DNA of 64,000 nt from Paenibacillus sp. PAMC 26794 (GTDB lineage: Bacteria > Bacillota > Bacilli > Paenibacillales > Paenibacillaceae), in contig NZ_ANHX01000059.1 of assembly GCF_000316035.1 (NCBI RefSeq), positions 1 through 64,000 on the forward strand, given 5' to 3'. Under the pieces are notes generated by a model. That model worked only from the letters and a program-made list of their open reading frames with translations, was not told the origin of the DNA and made no database searches. Both the position numbers and the translations under genes were made by a program. This document shows positions 27,129 through 35,853 of this stretch, in pieces (the first letter of the stretch is position 1; the number at the start of each line of letters is the position of its first letter).

Positions 27129-28160
27129 CTACGTCATGACGGCTTCAATGAAAACGGTTGTATGCTGAGCCAGATCAATTTCAACTACATCCAGAGAATA
27201 ACGCGTACTTCCGCGCGCCACCCTGATTACAGGTCTGCCGGGCAATCCCCGATGTTGACGCACAATGACTCCAGTCTCTTTGGTGGACAGTCGTACCGCT
27301 GTACCATTGGGATACACGGATACACTCTTGTTGAACTCAATCAGAATGTCCCGATCCAGCTTTGTACCAGACAACGCCATCATCTCTTCACAGGCCTCAT
27401 GTGGCATCAAACTGTCCTTGGATAAACCATTAATGAGATTATCATAGATATTAGCCACACTAACGATTCTCGCAAACAGATGAATGTCACTCCCCTTGAT
27501 CCCTCTCGGCATGCCTGTACCATCTACATGCTCATGATGTTGCAGGGCCGTATGGGCGACCAACAGACTGAACTCCCGTTTGTTCTTAATCACTTCAAAT
27601 CCACGCCATGTATGGTGCAGCGAAGAATTTGCAGCAGAGCCACTGCCAGGAGGTTCCCCCACTTTGCCAATATCATGCAATAATGCCCCCACAGCAAGGT
27701 CCTTCAGTTGATTATAATTGAGTCCCATATTCAGTCCGATGACCGAAGACAACAAACATACATTCATCGCATGAACATACTGTGCATTGTCTTTAGTACG
27801 AATATCGGTGAGCTGCACAAGCATTTCACGCCCGTTCAGTACATCATTCAGCAACTTCTCTATACTGAGGGCAACCTTTCTCGGACTCCAGTCTTTCCCA
27901 GATCGAATGGATTCGAGTGTGACACTCATTTCGTTAATTATTGCCCGTTTCGTGGTTTCATCCAGAATGTCTTCTGCATCCACATCTTTATACGCTTCAT
28001 CCTGGATGTATAACATGGTCACGCCAATACGCTTCAGCGTATTGACCATGTATACGGTGAGCTGGACTCCGGCAGACAGCAGTACCGTGCCGTTACTGGA
28101 ATATACCGTCTTGCCCAGAAGCTCCCCCGCTTCCACGCTCTCCACGTTTACATACTTCAT
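27129..28160 (-). CDS. HD-GYP domain phosphohydrolase
   Basis: A 343-residue protein. A helical N-terminal region (1-110) precedes an HD-GYP domain: HAMNVCLLSSVIG, GALLHDIGKVG (the HD pair), HHTWRGFEVI, HHEHVDGTGMPRGI (the GYP loop, here GMP) and ARIVSVANIYDNL. HD-GYP enzymes hydrolyse cyclic di-GMP. The metal ligands are present, but the GYP motif has changed to GMP, so activity should be checked. A C-terminal beta-rich tail follows. It ends 20 bp from the start of the upstream gene queG, which is on the same strand. Confidence 0.85.
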   Translation of the reverse strand: MKYVNVESVEAGELLGKTVYSSNGTVLLSAGVQLTVYMVNTLKRIGVTMLYIQDEAYKDVDAEDILDETTKRAIINEMSVTLESIRSGKDWSPRKVALSIEKLLNDVLNGREMLVQLTDIRTKDNAQYVHAMNVCLLSSVIGLNMGLNYNQLKDLAVGALLHDIGKVGEPPGSGSAANSSLHHTWRGFEVIKNKREFSLLVAHTALQHHEHVDGTGMPRGIKGSDIHLFARIVSVANIYDNLINGLSKDSLMPHEACEEMMALSGTKLDRDILIEFNKSVSVYPNGTAVRLSTKETGVIVRQHRGLPGRPVIRVARGSTRYSLDVVEIDLAQHTTVFIEAVMT

Positions 28161-28180
28161 GAACGTCCCCCGCTCTTACG

Positions 28181-30061
28181 TTACGATAGCTGCTCCAATG
28201 CGAGCAATTGCTCCTTGGTTTGCAGACCGCCTACATAACCCACCAGGGTACCGTCTTTACCACTGATACGGTGACAGGGAATAATAATCGGAATCGGATT
28301 CTTGCTAATGGCGTCCAGAACTGCACGAACAGCCTTGGGTCTGCCGATGATTTCCGCAACCTGTTGGTGTGATGAGGCCTCTCCATAAGGTATATCGGAC
28401 AGAACTTGCCATACTTGTAGCTGGAATGGTGTTCCAAGCCGATCAAGCTGCAAGTCGAACGTTTTTCTCTCCCCTGCAAAATACTGCTGTACCTGCTTTG
28501 CAGCTTCGCTGAGCTTCTCTTCATTCTTCTCATATCGATACTCGCCAATCCAGATGCGTGCCCATTGTTGCAGATGAGCTTCGCGTACGTGAAAGGCGCC
28601 AAAATCGATGTGACACAGTCCTTCATCCGTCGCGCATAACGTAAGAGTGCCAATCGGTGTCAGTACCTCGTCGTAGTATACGGGCTTGCCATGAAGACCC
28701 GTAACGGCTGAAGGTTTCCACGCTGCGGCTTCCGGTTTGGCAGGCTGTGCAGACTGCTCACTACCCGGTTCAATCCCAGCTTCCATTTTCAAATCCTGTT
28801 GTAACGCACGCAAGGCATTGTTCTCGTTGTTCTGTTCCTCTGGCTGTTTCTCACTCACTTGTCCAGCCTGTGGCTGTTTGGGTAAGGTCTCGGACGAACT
28901 CAGTCGCTCCTCGGCCTTCTGCAGCATGCTTAGTACGTTCCCATCTTGTTCGTTAGCGGCAGCTTCCCCAATTGCTCTCATGGCGTCTTCTCCTCCAATT
29001 CTGCTTAACGCCCAGGCTGCGGTTCCCCGCAACTCCGGGCGCGGATCACGTTTTAGTACTTCTGTAAGTTTGGGTACAGCACTTTTGTCTTTGAAATTGC
29101 CCAGGGCAATAACGGCGTTGCGTTGAATCGGCTTCTTGCCCCGCCAAGCGGCGGAACTCTGACCGAAACGTTCCTTGAATTCCCGGTTACCGATGTCCAG
29201 CAGCGGCAGCAGGAGTGGCTTCACAATCTCCGGATCGGGGTGAAACTCGGGATGGTGATCCCAGTTCTTGCCCCGGTTCTTCGGACAGACAATCTGACAC
29301 GTGTCACAACCGTACAGACGGTTGCCTATTTTCAGCATAAATTCTTCATCCACAAACCCTTTCGTCTGGGTTACAAAAGAAATACAACGCTGTGAATTCA
29401 ACTGCCCCGGCCCCACCAATGCTCCTGTAGGACAGGCATCAATACATTTTGTACATTCACCGCAGTCTTCGGTCACAGGTGTGTCTGGTTGAAAAGGAAT
29501 ATTCGTTACCAGTTCTCCGAGAAAAATCCATGAACCGAATTTGGGTGATATAATGGCACAGTTTTTGGCGCTAAAACCAATCCCCGCACGCTGGGACACC
29601 GCACGATCTACCAGTGCTCCGGTGTCTACCATGCTTTCGATCATGGCCTCAGGTACACGTTCACGTATAAAGTTTACCAGCTTGTCCATCGCTACACGCA
29701 GGACCTGATGATAATCCTGACCCCAAGCCGAACGGGCAAAAATGCCTCGATACGCACCAGGCTCCGACTTCGGTGGATTTACCATCTTGGATGGGTATGC
29801 CACGGCTATTGCAATAAGTGAAGCGGGCTCGCCATCTTTTAAGGCGGGGTGCACCCTTTTTTCAATATCCGGCTCTTCAAAGCCTGAAGCATACCCCTTA
29901 TCCCGCGACTGCTCCAGCAGCGACTTCAGGGAAACAAAGGGATCAGCCGAAGCAAATCCGATATCATCAATGCCCAGTCCGGGGCCAGCTGCCTTGATCT
30001 CCTGTTTTAACTTCTCCCATACGGAGGCATCCTGTGCTGCCCCGGTCTGTACGCTCGTCAT
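28181..30061 (-). CDS. queG: Fusion of epoxyqueuosine reductase (QueG) and methylated-DNA cysteine methyltransferase
   Basis: A 626-residue protein with two complete enzymes. Residues about 10-385 are QueG, the cobalamin and [4Fe-4S] enzyme that makes queuosine in tRNA: VDTGALVDRAVSQRAG (active-site region), CGECTKCIDACPTGAL and CDTCQIVCPKNRG (two clusters), with HEAT-like repeats at about 320-390. A low-complexity linker (about 390-455) follows. Residues 458-626 are an Ogt-type O6-alkylguanine methyltransferase: FQLQVWQVLSDIPYGE, KAVRAVLDAISKNPIP and PCHRI with the acceptor Cys at about 596. The ATG at 30061 has AGAGGG upstream; the longer frame to 30118 lacks an SD. The fusion joins tRNA modification and DNA repair in one polypeptide. 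Confidence 0.9.
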   Translation of the reverse strand: MTSVQTGAAQDASVWEKLKQEIKAAGPGLGIDDIGFASADPFVSLKSLLEQSRDKGYASGFEEPDIEKRVHPALKDGEPASLIAIAVAYPSKMVNPPKSEPGAYRGIFARSAWGQDYHQVLRVAMDKLVNFIRERVPEAMIESMVDTGALVDRAVSQRAGIGFSAKNCAIISPKFGSWIFLGELVTNIPFQPDTPVTEDCGECTKCIDACPTGALVGPGQLNSQRCISFVTQTKGFVDEEFMLKIGNRLYGCDTCQIVCPKNRGKNWDHHPEFHPDPEIVKPLLLPLLDIGNREFKERFGQSSAAWRGKKPIQRNAVIALGNFKDKSAVPKLTEVLKRDPRPELRGTAAWALSRIGGEDAMRAIGEAAANEQDGNVLSMLQKAEERLSSSETLPKQPQAGQVSEKQPEEQNNENNALRALQQDLKMEAGIEPGSEQSAQPAKPEAAAWKPSAVTGLHGKPVYYDEVLTPIGTLTLCATDEGLCHIDFGAFHVREAHLQQWARIWIGEYRYEKNEEKLSEAAKQVQQYFAGERKTFDLQLDRLGTPFQLQVWQVLSDIPYGEASSHQQVAEIIGRPKAVRAVLDAISKNPIPIIIPCHRISGKDGTLVGYVGGLQTKEQLLALEQLS

Positions 30062-30232
30062 TTTTCTTCCCTCTCTTCTTCCGACACTTATTCCGTAAAT
30101 AGTGAACGCCCGCCTCACGGTAAGAGGACAGGCGTTAATTTCTATATATGCCTTGCATACTTGAATTCAAACGGAATGAGTCTATATGGTTTAACGCAAA
30201 ATGAAGTCTGAAGTTGTTGTCCTGTCAGCATT

Positions 30233-30838
30233 TCACAATTTCTTCAATTCAGAAAACGGCCAGAAAATAAATTCAGCCTTGCCTACAATCTGGTCGGATG
30301 TAATACTGCCAAACACTCGGCTATCCTTACTTTTGCCTTCATGACGATTATCCCCCATCACGAAGAAATGATCCGGCTCCAATGTGATTGGGCCAAAATC
30401 AGGGTCCTGCACCTCAATATCGGTGTACGTTTCCGCTTGTTGCTCGCCGTTCACATATAGATGGTGATCCCTAACCTCAATTGTATCTCCCGGAAGTCCA
30501 ACGATCCGTTTCACCAGAAAATCCTTCTTCTCCACGCCTTCGCTTGGATCACGAAGTACGATCACATCTGATAGGGAAGGAGTACCCAGATGGTATACGA
30601 TTTTGTTGACGAAAAGGCGATCTCTCTCAACCAGTGTCGGCTGCATGGACTGTCCCTTGACCATCGACAGATTGAACACAAACAGGTTCAGCATCATCAT
30701 GATTACAAAAGCAACAACAATCGTTTTGACCCAGTCCCACAGCTCGACAACCCAGGATTTCCCCGGTTGTTCAGGCTTTGACGGTTCATTATGTTGCTCG
30801 GAAGCCACATGTTCCATTGAATGATTATTGGGATTCAA
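30233..30838 (-). CDS. sipS: Signal peptidase I
   Basis: A 201-residue type I signal peptidase. One N-terminal membrane helix (about 38-60) precedes the external catalytic domain. The Ser/Lys dyad motifs are clear: VKGQSMQPTL (Ser) and FLVKRIVGLPGDTIEV (Lys), followed by GDNRHEGKSKDSRVFGSI. It cleaves signal peptides from Sec- and Tat-exported proteins. TTG at 30838 is likely the start, with GAGGTG just upstream. The window's secreted proteins (esterase, repeat proteins) would be substrates of such an enzyme. Confidence 0.93.
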   Translation of the reverse strand: MNPNNHSMEHVASEQHNEPSKPEQPGKSWVVELWDWVKTIVVAFVIMMMLNLFVFNLSMVKGQSMQPTLVERDRLFVNKIVYHLGTPSLSDVIVLRDPSEGVEKKDFLVKRIVGLPGDTIEVRDHHLYVNGEQQAETYTDIEVQDPDFGPITLEPDHFFVMGDNRHEGKSKDSRVFGSITSDQIVGKAEFIFWPFSELKKL

Positions 30839-31162
30839 AGGGACACCTCATTTATTAATTAGTTGAATTAAACTTGTAACATGGTGATCATACTCCCTTT
30901 CAGTCTACTTCATTTGAGGGAGTGAAACAATTGGTTATGAGCACCAATACCTTGAATATTATGAATACAGCCGGGATAGTCGCGTTAATTTAAATAGAAT
31001 TCGGAGACTCCGAAGTATGTTAGAAAATGAGAAAACCAGAGGAATATGACGTGAAGAACACTCATATAAATAGAAAGGCACATCCCTCACGTTCTTACAC
31101 GTTAAAGAGATATGCCTAATATGAAATGAACATCTTTTTTTATTTCTTTTTAAACATGCAAA

Positions 31163-31588
31163 CTAAGCTTTAGACAAAATACTAAGAGTCTGGAAAGCGC
31201 TCATAATCTGATTGGCACCGTAACCCATTGCTTCATATAGAGGCATGGCTACTTTGTTGTGCTCATCACCCGCCACCCATACCTGGCTGACTTTACGCTG
31301 CTGGAACCGCTGTTCCATAGCCTCGACAAGTGTTTTGCCGACTCCACGGCGACGATAGTCTGGATGTACCGCAATACGGTAGATGCAACCTTGGTTGTGA
31401 TCAATCGTACCGATCAAAGCGCCGACGAGGTCTCCCTCTTCTTCAGCAACCATGATCAGGTCAGAATCCCATGACAATTGACGGGCAAACGGGCCCATCG
31501 TGTTCTCATAACACTCTTCCGATAGTGCAACCTGGAGAAGCTCCGTCATCTGGCTTGCATCACTCAACTGAAAGGAACGAACGTGCAT
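31163..31588 (-). CDS. GNAT N-acetyltransferase
   Basis: A 141-residue acetyltransferase with the acetyl-CoA pocket IAVHPDYRRRGVGKTLVEAM, a QVWVAGDEHN strand and MPLYEAMGYG. The substrate is unknown; many such proteins acetylate amines or peptide N-termini. It is divergent from sodA with about 420 bp between starts. That interval holds two cre-like sites (listed) that could control either gene. Confidence 0.82.
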   Translation of the reverse strand: MHVRSFQLSDASQMTELLQVALSEECYENTMGPFARQLSWDSDLIMVAEEEGDLVGALIGTIDHNQGCIYRIAVHPDYRRRGVGKTLVEAMEQRFQQRKVSQVWVAGDEHNKVAMPLYEAMGYGANQIMSAFQTLSILSKA

Positions 31589-31747
31589 GTCTTAAATCTC
31601 CCTTTTCGTTAGCTTAGATGAGGTTTTTACAAAAAGGGAATCCCTTTTTACCAAAAACCCAATGTTCATATAATGACAAAAAACGAGAAAATACCGCTTC
31701 TTCGTCAATTAAACCATACTTTTCTCCATAAAACACGCATTTTCTTT

Positions 31748-31775
31748 TGAAAGCGCTTAATTGTAACCGTTTACA
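31748..31775. promoter_or_regulatory. Two adjacent catabolite-responsive elements (cre-like)
   Basis: TGAAAGCGCTTAAT (31748-31761) and TGTAACCGTTTACA (31762-31775) abut directly. The second matches the CcpA consensus TGWAANCGNTNWCA at every defined position and the first misses only the last two. They lie 160 bp from the GNAT start and 232 bp from sodA. Catabolite control of one or both genes is inferred. Confidence 0.6.
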
Positions 31776-31906
31776 TACGAATATTAAACTTTACATCCAT
31801 TTTAACGTCTGAAAACACATAAATAGTTGAATAAAGGGTAAAATATGTTTGTTGTCTCTGGCCCATCATTAGATCAACAACTCGGGGGACTTAATAAACA
31901 AAAATG

Positions 31907-31935
31907 TTGCTTAATTAGCTCGAATGCGGTTTAAT
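31907..31935 (+). promoter_or_regulatory. Candidate sodA promoter
   Basis: TTGCTT and TTTAAT are separated by 17 bp, about 70 bp upstream of the sodA start codon. Confidence 0.4.
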
Positions 31936-32006
31936 ATTAGTGGCAAGGGTATTATTACATATGTACCTGTTTTCAAAAAAACTAAAATCTCAGGAGGTAT
32001 TTCATT

Positions 32007-32618
32007 ATGACTTTTCAATTACCAGCACTTCCTTACGCTAACGACGCACTGGAACCACATATCGATGCAAAAACGATGGAAATCCACCACGATCGCCATC
32101 ACAATACTTATGTAACTAACTTGAACGCAGCTCTGGAAAGCGCTCCTGAACTGCAAGAAAAAAGCTTGGAAGATCTGATTGCTAACCTTGACAGCGTACC
32201 TGAAGGCATCCGCACAGCGGTTCGCAACAATGGTGGTGGACATGCTAACCACAGCTTGTTCTGGGAAATCATCGGACCTAACGGCGGCGGCGCTCCTACA
32301 GGCGATATCGCAGCAGCAATCGATAGCGAACTGGGTGGCTATGATAAATTCAAAGAAGATTTCGCTAAAGCAGCTACAACTCGCTTCGGTTCCGGCTGGG
32401 CTTGGCTCGTAGTTGGCAAAGATGGCAAGTTGTCCATCACTAGCACACCTAACCAAGACAGCCCTCTCTTCGAAGGTCTGACTCCGGTTCTGGGTCTGGA
32501 TGTATGGGAGCACGCTTACTACCTGAACTACCAAAACAAACGTCCTGACTACATCGCCGCTTTCTGGAATGTAATCAACTGGGATGAAGTGAACAAACGT
32601 TACGCTTCTGCAAAATAA
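32007..32618 (+). CDS. sodA: Superoxide dismutase (Mn type)
   Basis: A 203-residue dismutase with all metal ligands: [36 protein letters not shown] and [20 protein letters not shown]. The GGGGAP segment and overall length match cytosolic MnSOD. It protects against superoxide. The SD is CAGGAGG. It ends in a strong bidirectional terminator. Codon use is strongly biased, which fits high expression. Confidence 0.97.
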   Translation: MTFQLPALPYANDALEPHIDAKTMEIHHDRHHNTYVTNLNAALESAPELQEKSLEDLIANLDSVPEGIRTAVRNNGGGHANHSLFWEIIGPNGGGAPTGDIAAAIDSELGGYDKFKEDFAKAATTRFGSGWAWLVVGKDGKLSITSTPNQDSPLFEGLTPVLGLDVWEHAYYLNYQNKRPDYIAAFWNVINWDEVNKRYASAK

Positions 32619-32644
32619 GACTGTTAGCATGCAACAGTTAACAT

Positions 32645-32693
32645 AAAATAGAGCCTGATTCGGTCGTCGTGACCGTGATCAGGCTCTATTTTT
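32645..32693. terminator. Bidirectional terminator after sodA
   Basis: A perfect 15-bp stem (AAAATAGAGCCTGAT/ATCAGGCTCTATTTT) with a GC-rich capped loop. Confidence 0.88.
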
Positions 32694-32730
32694 GCTATCG
32701 CTATAGTTAGAGTTAATGGGTGTTTTGTTT

Positions 32731-32926
32731 CTAACGAACCCAAGACACGCTATTGCTCCATATTTCATCGTATCGCGAACCTAACGAATCTCAGAGTAGC
32801 TATTTCCCCAAATACGGGCTTGGATGCGCACTTTTGGGTTGATTTGAGCTATGATAACGTCACTCAGGTTCGTTAGAATTTATAATTGTCGTTTATCCAC
32901 ATGATAAGACCTCTGGAGTTCGTTAG
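32731..32926. repeat. Palindromic four-unit intergenic repeat, copy A
   Basis: Four related units of about 25 bp: CTAACGAACC... at 32731 and CTAACGAATC... at 32781 in direct orientation, then the inverted forms ending GGTTCGTTAGAA (32853-32877) and GAGTTCGTTAG (32903-32926). The whole array could fold into a long stem. It lies between the convergent sodA and mutY genes. The same architecture and length recur at 49292-49489. Confidence 0.65.
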
Positions 32927-32935
32927 CTCCCCCAT

Positions 32936-34300
32936 CTACTCATTCACTTGATCATACGCACCGGCAAAATAACTGCTGATCAGCTTCAGAAATATATTCG
33001 GGAATGCCATCTTGTCCATATCTTCCGGACCGATCCAGCGGTAGGTCAAGCCATCGCCTTTACCTGTCAGTGTCGCAGTGCTCAGCGCTAGGTCACTAAC
33101 ATCAGATGGTGCCAACATCTCTCCATCGTTAAGCGATGTTAAGGTATTCTGCGCATTAGGCGTGCCTGGCTCCGATGAATGCGTTGTGTCTGACTCAGGT
33201 GACACAGCTGATGATGAGGCTGTGCCCTGCCTTGTTGCCGCCTGTGCATCGTAGGCGGCTCTGGCTTCCGCTGCGATCAGCGGAAGCTCACTGCTCTGGT
33301 CCTGCTCGGTACACTTGTACACCTGCAGGCTCCAGACAATGTGGCTGAACACATGCTCCGCATGGGTAGCCAGCCCTTCCGGGCGGGCAGCGAAGCCTTC
33401 CGCCCACAGACTGCCGGCCAGCAATGCCATGGCCGGCTCATCCGCCAGCGGCGCCGCCTTCTTGCTCGCTGCGGCGGGCGCCGCGAGCACATGCGGCAGC
33501 TCCCACATGCGGGCCAATAGGCCCGTGTCTGGGCGCTGGCGCACAAGCACTTGGCCGCGATGAGCACCGCGGCCCTCCACAATCGCGACCAGCCGCTGCT
33601 CAGGGCGCGGCGGCTTCGCCTTGGTCTTGACCGGCAGTGTAAGCTCTCTTCCGGCGATGCGGCCGGAACATTGCTCCATGACCGGGCAAGTCAGGCAGTG
33701 CGGCGCTTTGGGTGTACACACCAGCGCACCAAGCTCCATCAGCGCCTGATTGAAATCACGCGCCCGCCCTTCCGGAATGAGCTCTCCTGCGAGCTCTTCC
33801 ATCAACACCCGGGTGCTGCCCTTCATAATGTCCTCATCGATGAGGAAGTATCGGGACAGTACCCGCATGACATTGCCATCTACCGCAGGCTGCGGCTGGT
33901 TGAAGGCAATGCTGAGAATGGCCCCGGCAGTATACGGGCCCACCCCTTTTAATGCAAAGACAGCCGGCTTGTCCTGCGGCATCTCGCCTCCGTGCAGCTC
34001 CATGACTTGTCTCGCGGCTGCCTGAAGATTACGTGCACGGGAGTAATAACCGAGTCCCTCCCAATTTTTCAACACATCCTCTTCGGGTGCCTCCGCTAAA
34101 GCTTGCACGGTCGGGAAATTCCCGATAAAACGATTGAAATACGGAATTACCGTATCTACCCGAGTCTGCTGAAGCATAATCTCCGATACCCATGTAAAAT
34201 ACGGATTGTTGTGGCGACGCCACGGCAAATCCCGTCGGTTGACCATATACCAGTCCAGCAAATTCACGCTGAAATGTCGTTTCTGTTCCTGTAAACCCAT
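32936..34300 (-). CDS. mutY: A/G-specific adenine glycosylase MutY
   Basis: A 454-residue DNA glycosylase that removes adenine opposite 8-oxoguanine. Seen in order: LPWRRHNNPYFTWVSEIMLQQT, the helix-hairpin-helix VGPYTAGAILSIAFN with the catalytic Asp in PAVDGNVMRVLSRY, and the Cys cluster CTPKAPHCLTCPVMEQC. The C-terminal NUDIX-like domain (from about 245) is interrupted at about 345-425 by a Ser/Thr/Ala-rich insertion, making the protein about 90 residues longer than usual. The coding DNA at 33.35-33.75 kb is markedly GC-rich. The ATG at 34300 follows AGGAGAGG; the in-frame TTG further up has no SD. Confidence 0.93.
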   Translation of the reverse strand: MGLQEQKRHFSVNLLDWYMVNRRDLPWRRHNNPYFTWVSEIMLQQTRVDTVIPYFNRFIGNFPTVQALAEAPEEDVLKNWEGLGYYSRARNLQAAARQVMELHGGEMPQDKPAVFALKGVGPYTAGAILSIAFNQPQPAVDGNVMRVLSRYFLIDEDIMKGSTRVLMEELAGELIPEGRARDFNQALMELGALVCTPKAPHCLTCPVMEQCSGRIAGRELTLPVKTKAKPPRPEQRLVAIVEGRGAHRGQVLVRQRPDTGLLARMWELPHVLAAPAAASKKAAPLADEPAMALLAGSLWAEGFAARPEGLATHAEHVFSHIVWSLQVYKCTEQDQSSELPLIAAEARAAYDAQAATRQGTASSSAVSPESDTTHSSEPGTPNAQNTLTSLNDGEMLAPSDVSDLALSTATLTGKGDGLTYRWIGPEDMDKMAFPNIFLKLISSYFAGAYDQVNE

Positions 34301-34329
34301 ATTTCCGTCCTCTCCTATTGCCAAGCTAA

Positions 34330-34728
34330 CTACTTTTCCATCTGTTCCACGATCGCAAAGGCCGCTGCCAATTCCGTCTGATGTGTAATACTCAAATGAA
34401 TGTCATATTGCTTATCATATGGCAGCTGCAGACGTTCCCAGGCTTGACTGGACAGCGAGGCCACGGGACGTCCTGTCCCATCAGGCAGCACCTCAATGTC
34501 AGTGAATCCCATGACACCACCAATACCGCAGCCAAATGCCTTAGACACCGCTTCTTTCGCTGCAAATCGACCGGATATAAACTCCGTCATCCGCTTCCCT
34601 CGACGAACCGCGATCTCCCGCTCTGCTGGCGTTAAAATTCGTTTCAGAAAAGCTTCCGCATGGCGACCGGACAATAACTTCCGCATACGTCCAATCTCCA
34701 GCACATCATTACCAATGCCATATATCAT
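34330..34728 (-). CDS. acpS: Holo-[acyl-carrier-protein] synthase
   Basis: A 132-residue phosphopantetheinyl transferase that activates ACP for fatty-acid synthesis. The motifs are IYGIGNDVLEIGRM (Mg-binding Asp), FISGRFAAKEAVSKAFG (catalytic Glu and CoA contact) and LSITHQTELAAAFAIVE. The ATG at 34728 (directly after a TTG) has only a modest SD. It is about 30 bp upstream of mutY on the same strand, so the two are probably cotranscribed. Confidence 0.93.
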   Translation of the reverse strand: MIYGIGNDVLEIGRMRKLLSGRHAEAFLKRILTPAEREIAVRRGKRMTEFISGRFAAKEAVSKAFGCGIGGVMGFTDIEVLPDGTGRPVASLSSQAWERLQLPYDKQYDIHLSITHQTELAAAFAIVEQMEK

Positions 34729-34913
34729 CAACGCTTCACCCGCTTAATCTTTTATACTGTAAAAGATCTCCATTCAATCACATGATCCGTAACTCTCCGA
34801 ACACGTATTCTATTGTAGCAGGAGGGGCGATCAGAAGCGAGTACCTATCCGCATTACCATATATGCTAAAATATGAATTAGGAATCGTCTGAAATTCTTA
34901 GGAGGTCTGAATA

Positions 34914-35729
34914 ATGCCCATAACTTTTGAATTGCCCACTGACGTAGATGCGATCATTCGCGGCGACTTTTTTCCTGCACAACAACCCGCTCAAGGTGTT
35001 ATCATTCTGTCTCACGGATACAAAGGCTTCAAAGACTGGGGCATGTTCCCCTACGCAGCTGCACAGCTAAGCCAGACGCATCATGTGCTGACCTTTAATT
35101 TCTCTCACAACGGTATCGGCGAATATCTGGAGCAATTCTCTGAACTTGAAAAGTTCGCAGTCAATACCTACAGCCGGGAGCTTGCCGATCTGGCCTTGGT
35201 ACTGGAACATGTGGCTACACAACCTGAATTCACTGGACTTCCTGTATACCTGGTTGGTCATAGCCGCGGTGCGGGCGTAAGTCTCATCTATGCACTGGAT
35301 CATCCCGAGCAGGTGGCAGGTGTCATCTCCTGGAATGGCGTAACCAATCTGGATCTCTTCACAGCGGAGCAAAAAGAAGAAATGCGTACGCATGGCCGCA
35401 GCCATGTCGTTAACGGACGAACAGGCCAGCAGATGCCACTGGACGTGGCTATTCTGGAAGACCTGGACAAGCATAGCGAACGTTACGCTATCATTGATCG
35501 CTTGGCTTCTTCACCTGTGCGAGTCGCACTCATTCAGGGAACAGAAGATCCCCCGCGTCTACGGGACGGTTCTGCCGCACTTGTTCAAGCCCGCCCTGAT
35601 ATCCCATGGCACCAGATACCTGAAGGGAACCACACCTTTAATACGGTACATCCATTTGAAGAAACCACTCCGCAACTGGAGCAAGCCATCACCCAAACCC
35701 TGCAACAGATCAAAGACTGGAATAGCTAA
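34914..35729 (+). CDS. Alpha/beta hydrolase (dienelactone-hydrolase-like)
   Basis: A 271-residue cytosolic hydrolase after TAGGAGG. It shows ILSHGYKGFKDWG (oxyanion region), the nucleophile elbow VGHSRGAGVSL (Ser about 118), the acid loop IQGTEDPPRL and the catalytic His in EGNHTFN. Relatives are annotated as acyl-esterases or acetyl-esterases, but the substrate is unknown. It is monocistronic with a bidirectional terminator after it. Confidence 0.83.
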   Translation: MPITFELPTDVDAIIRGDFFPAQQPAQGVIILSHGYKGFKDWGMFPYAAAQLSQTHHVLTFNFSHNGIGEYLEQFSELEKFAVNTYSRELADLALVLEHVATQPEFTGLPVYLVGHSRGAGVSLIYALDHPEQVAGVISWNGVTNLDLFTAEQKEEMRTHGRSHVVNGRTGQQMPLDVAILEDLDKHSERYAIIDRLASSPVRVALIQGTEDPPRLRDGSAALVQARPDIPWHQIPEGNHTFNTVHPFEETTPQLEQAITQTLQQIKDWNS

Positions 35730-35785
35730 CACATCTTTAATATAGTAGTCACCTGGATTTTTGCGATTTCTCGTTCCACATAACA

Positions 35786-35817
35786 AAAAGAGTCACTGCG
35801 TGAGCAGTGACTCTTTT
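35786..35817. terminator. Bidirectional terminator
   Basis: Perfect 14-bp arms (AAAAGAGTCACTGC/GCAGTGACTCTTTT) between the convergent hydrolase and nadE genes. Confidence 0.88.
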
Positions 35818-35853
35818 GCATTCCCTATATAACGATCATGCTCATCACCCGTA

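Noticed and set aside
30839-31162. Possible small RNA or riboswitch between lepB-like and GNAT genes
   Set aside because: Only a weak imperfect hairpin was seen and no conserved riboswitch core or promoter pair could be supported.
33350-33750. GC-rich segment as horizontally acquired DNA
   Set aside because: It is continuous with the mutY reading frame and lies in its conserved C-terminal domain, so composition is better explained by Ala/Arg-rich coding.
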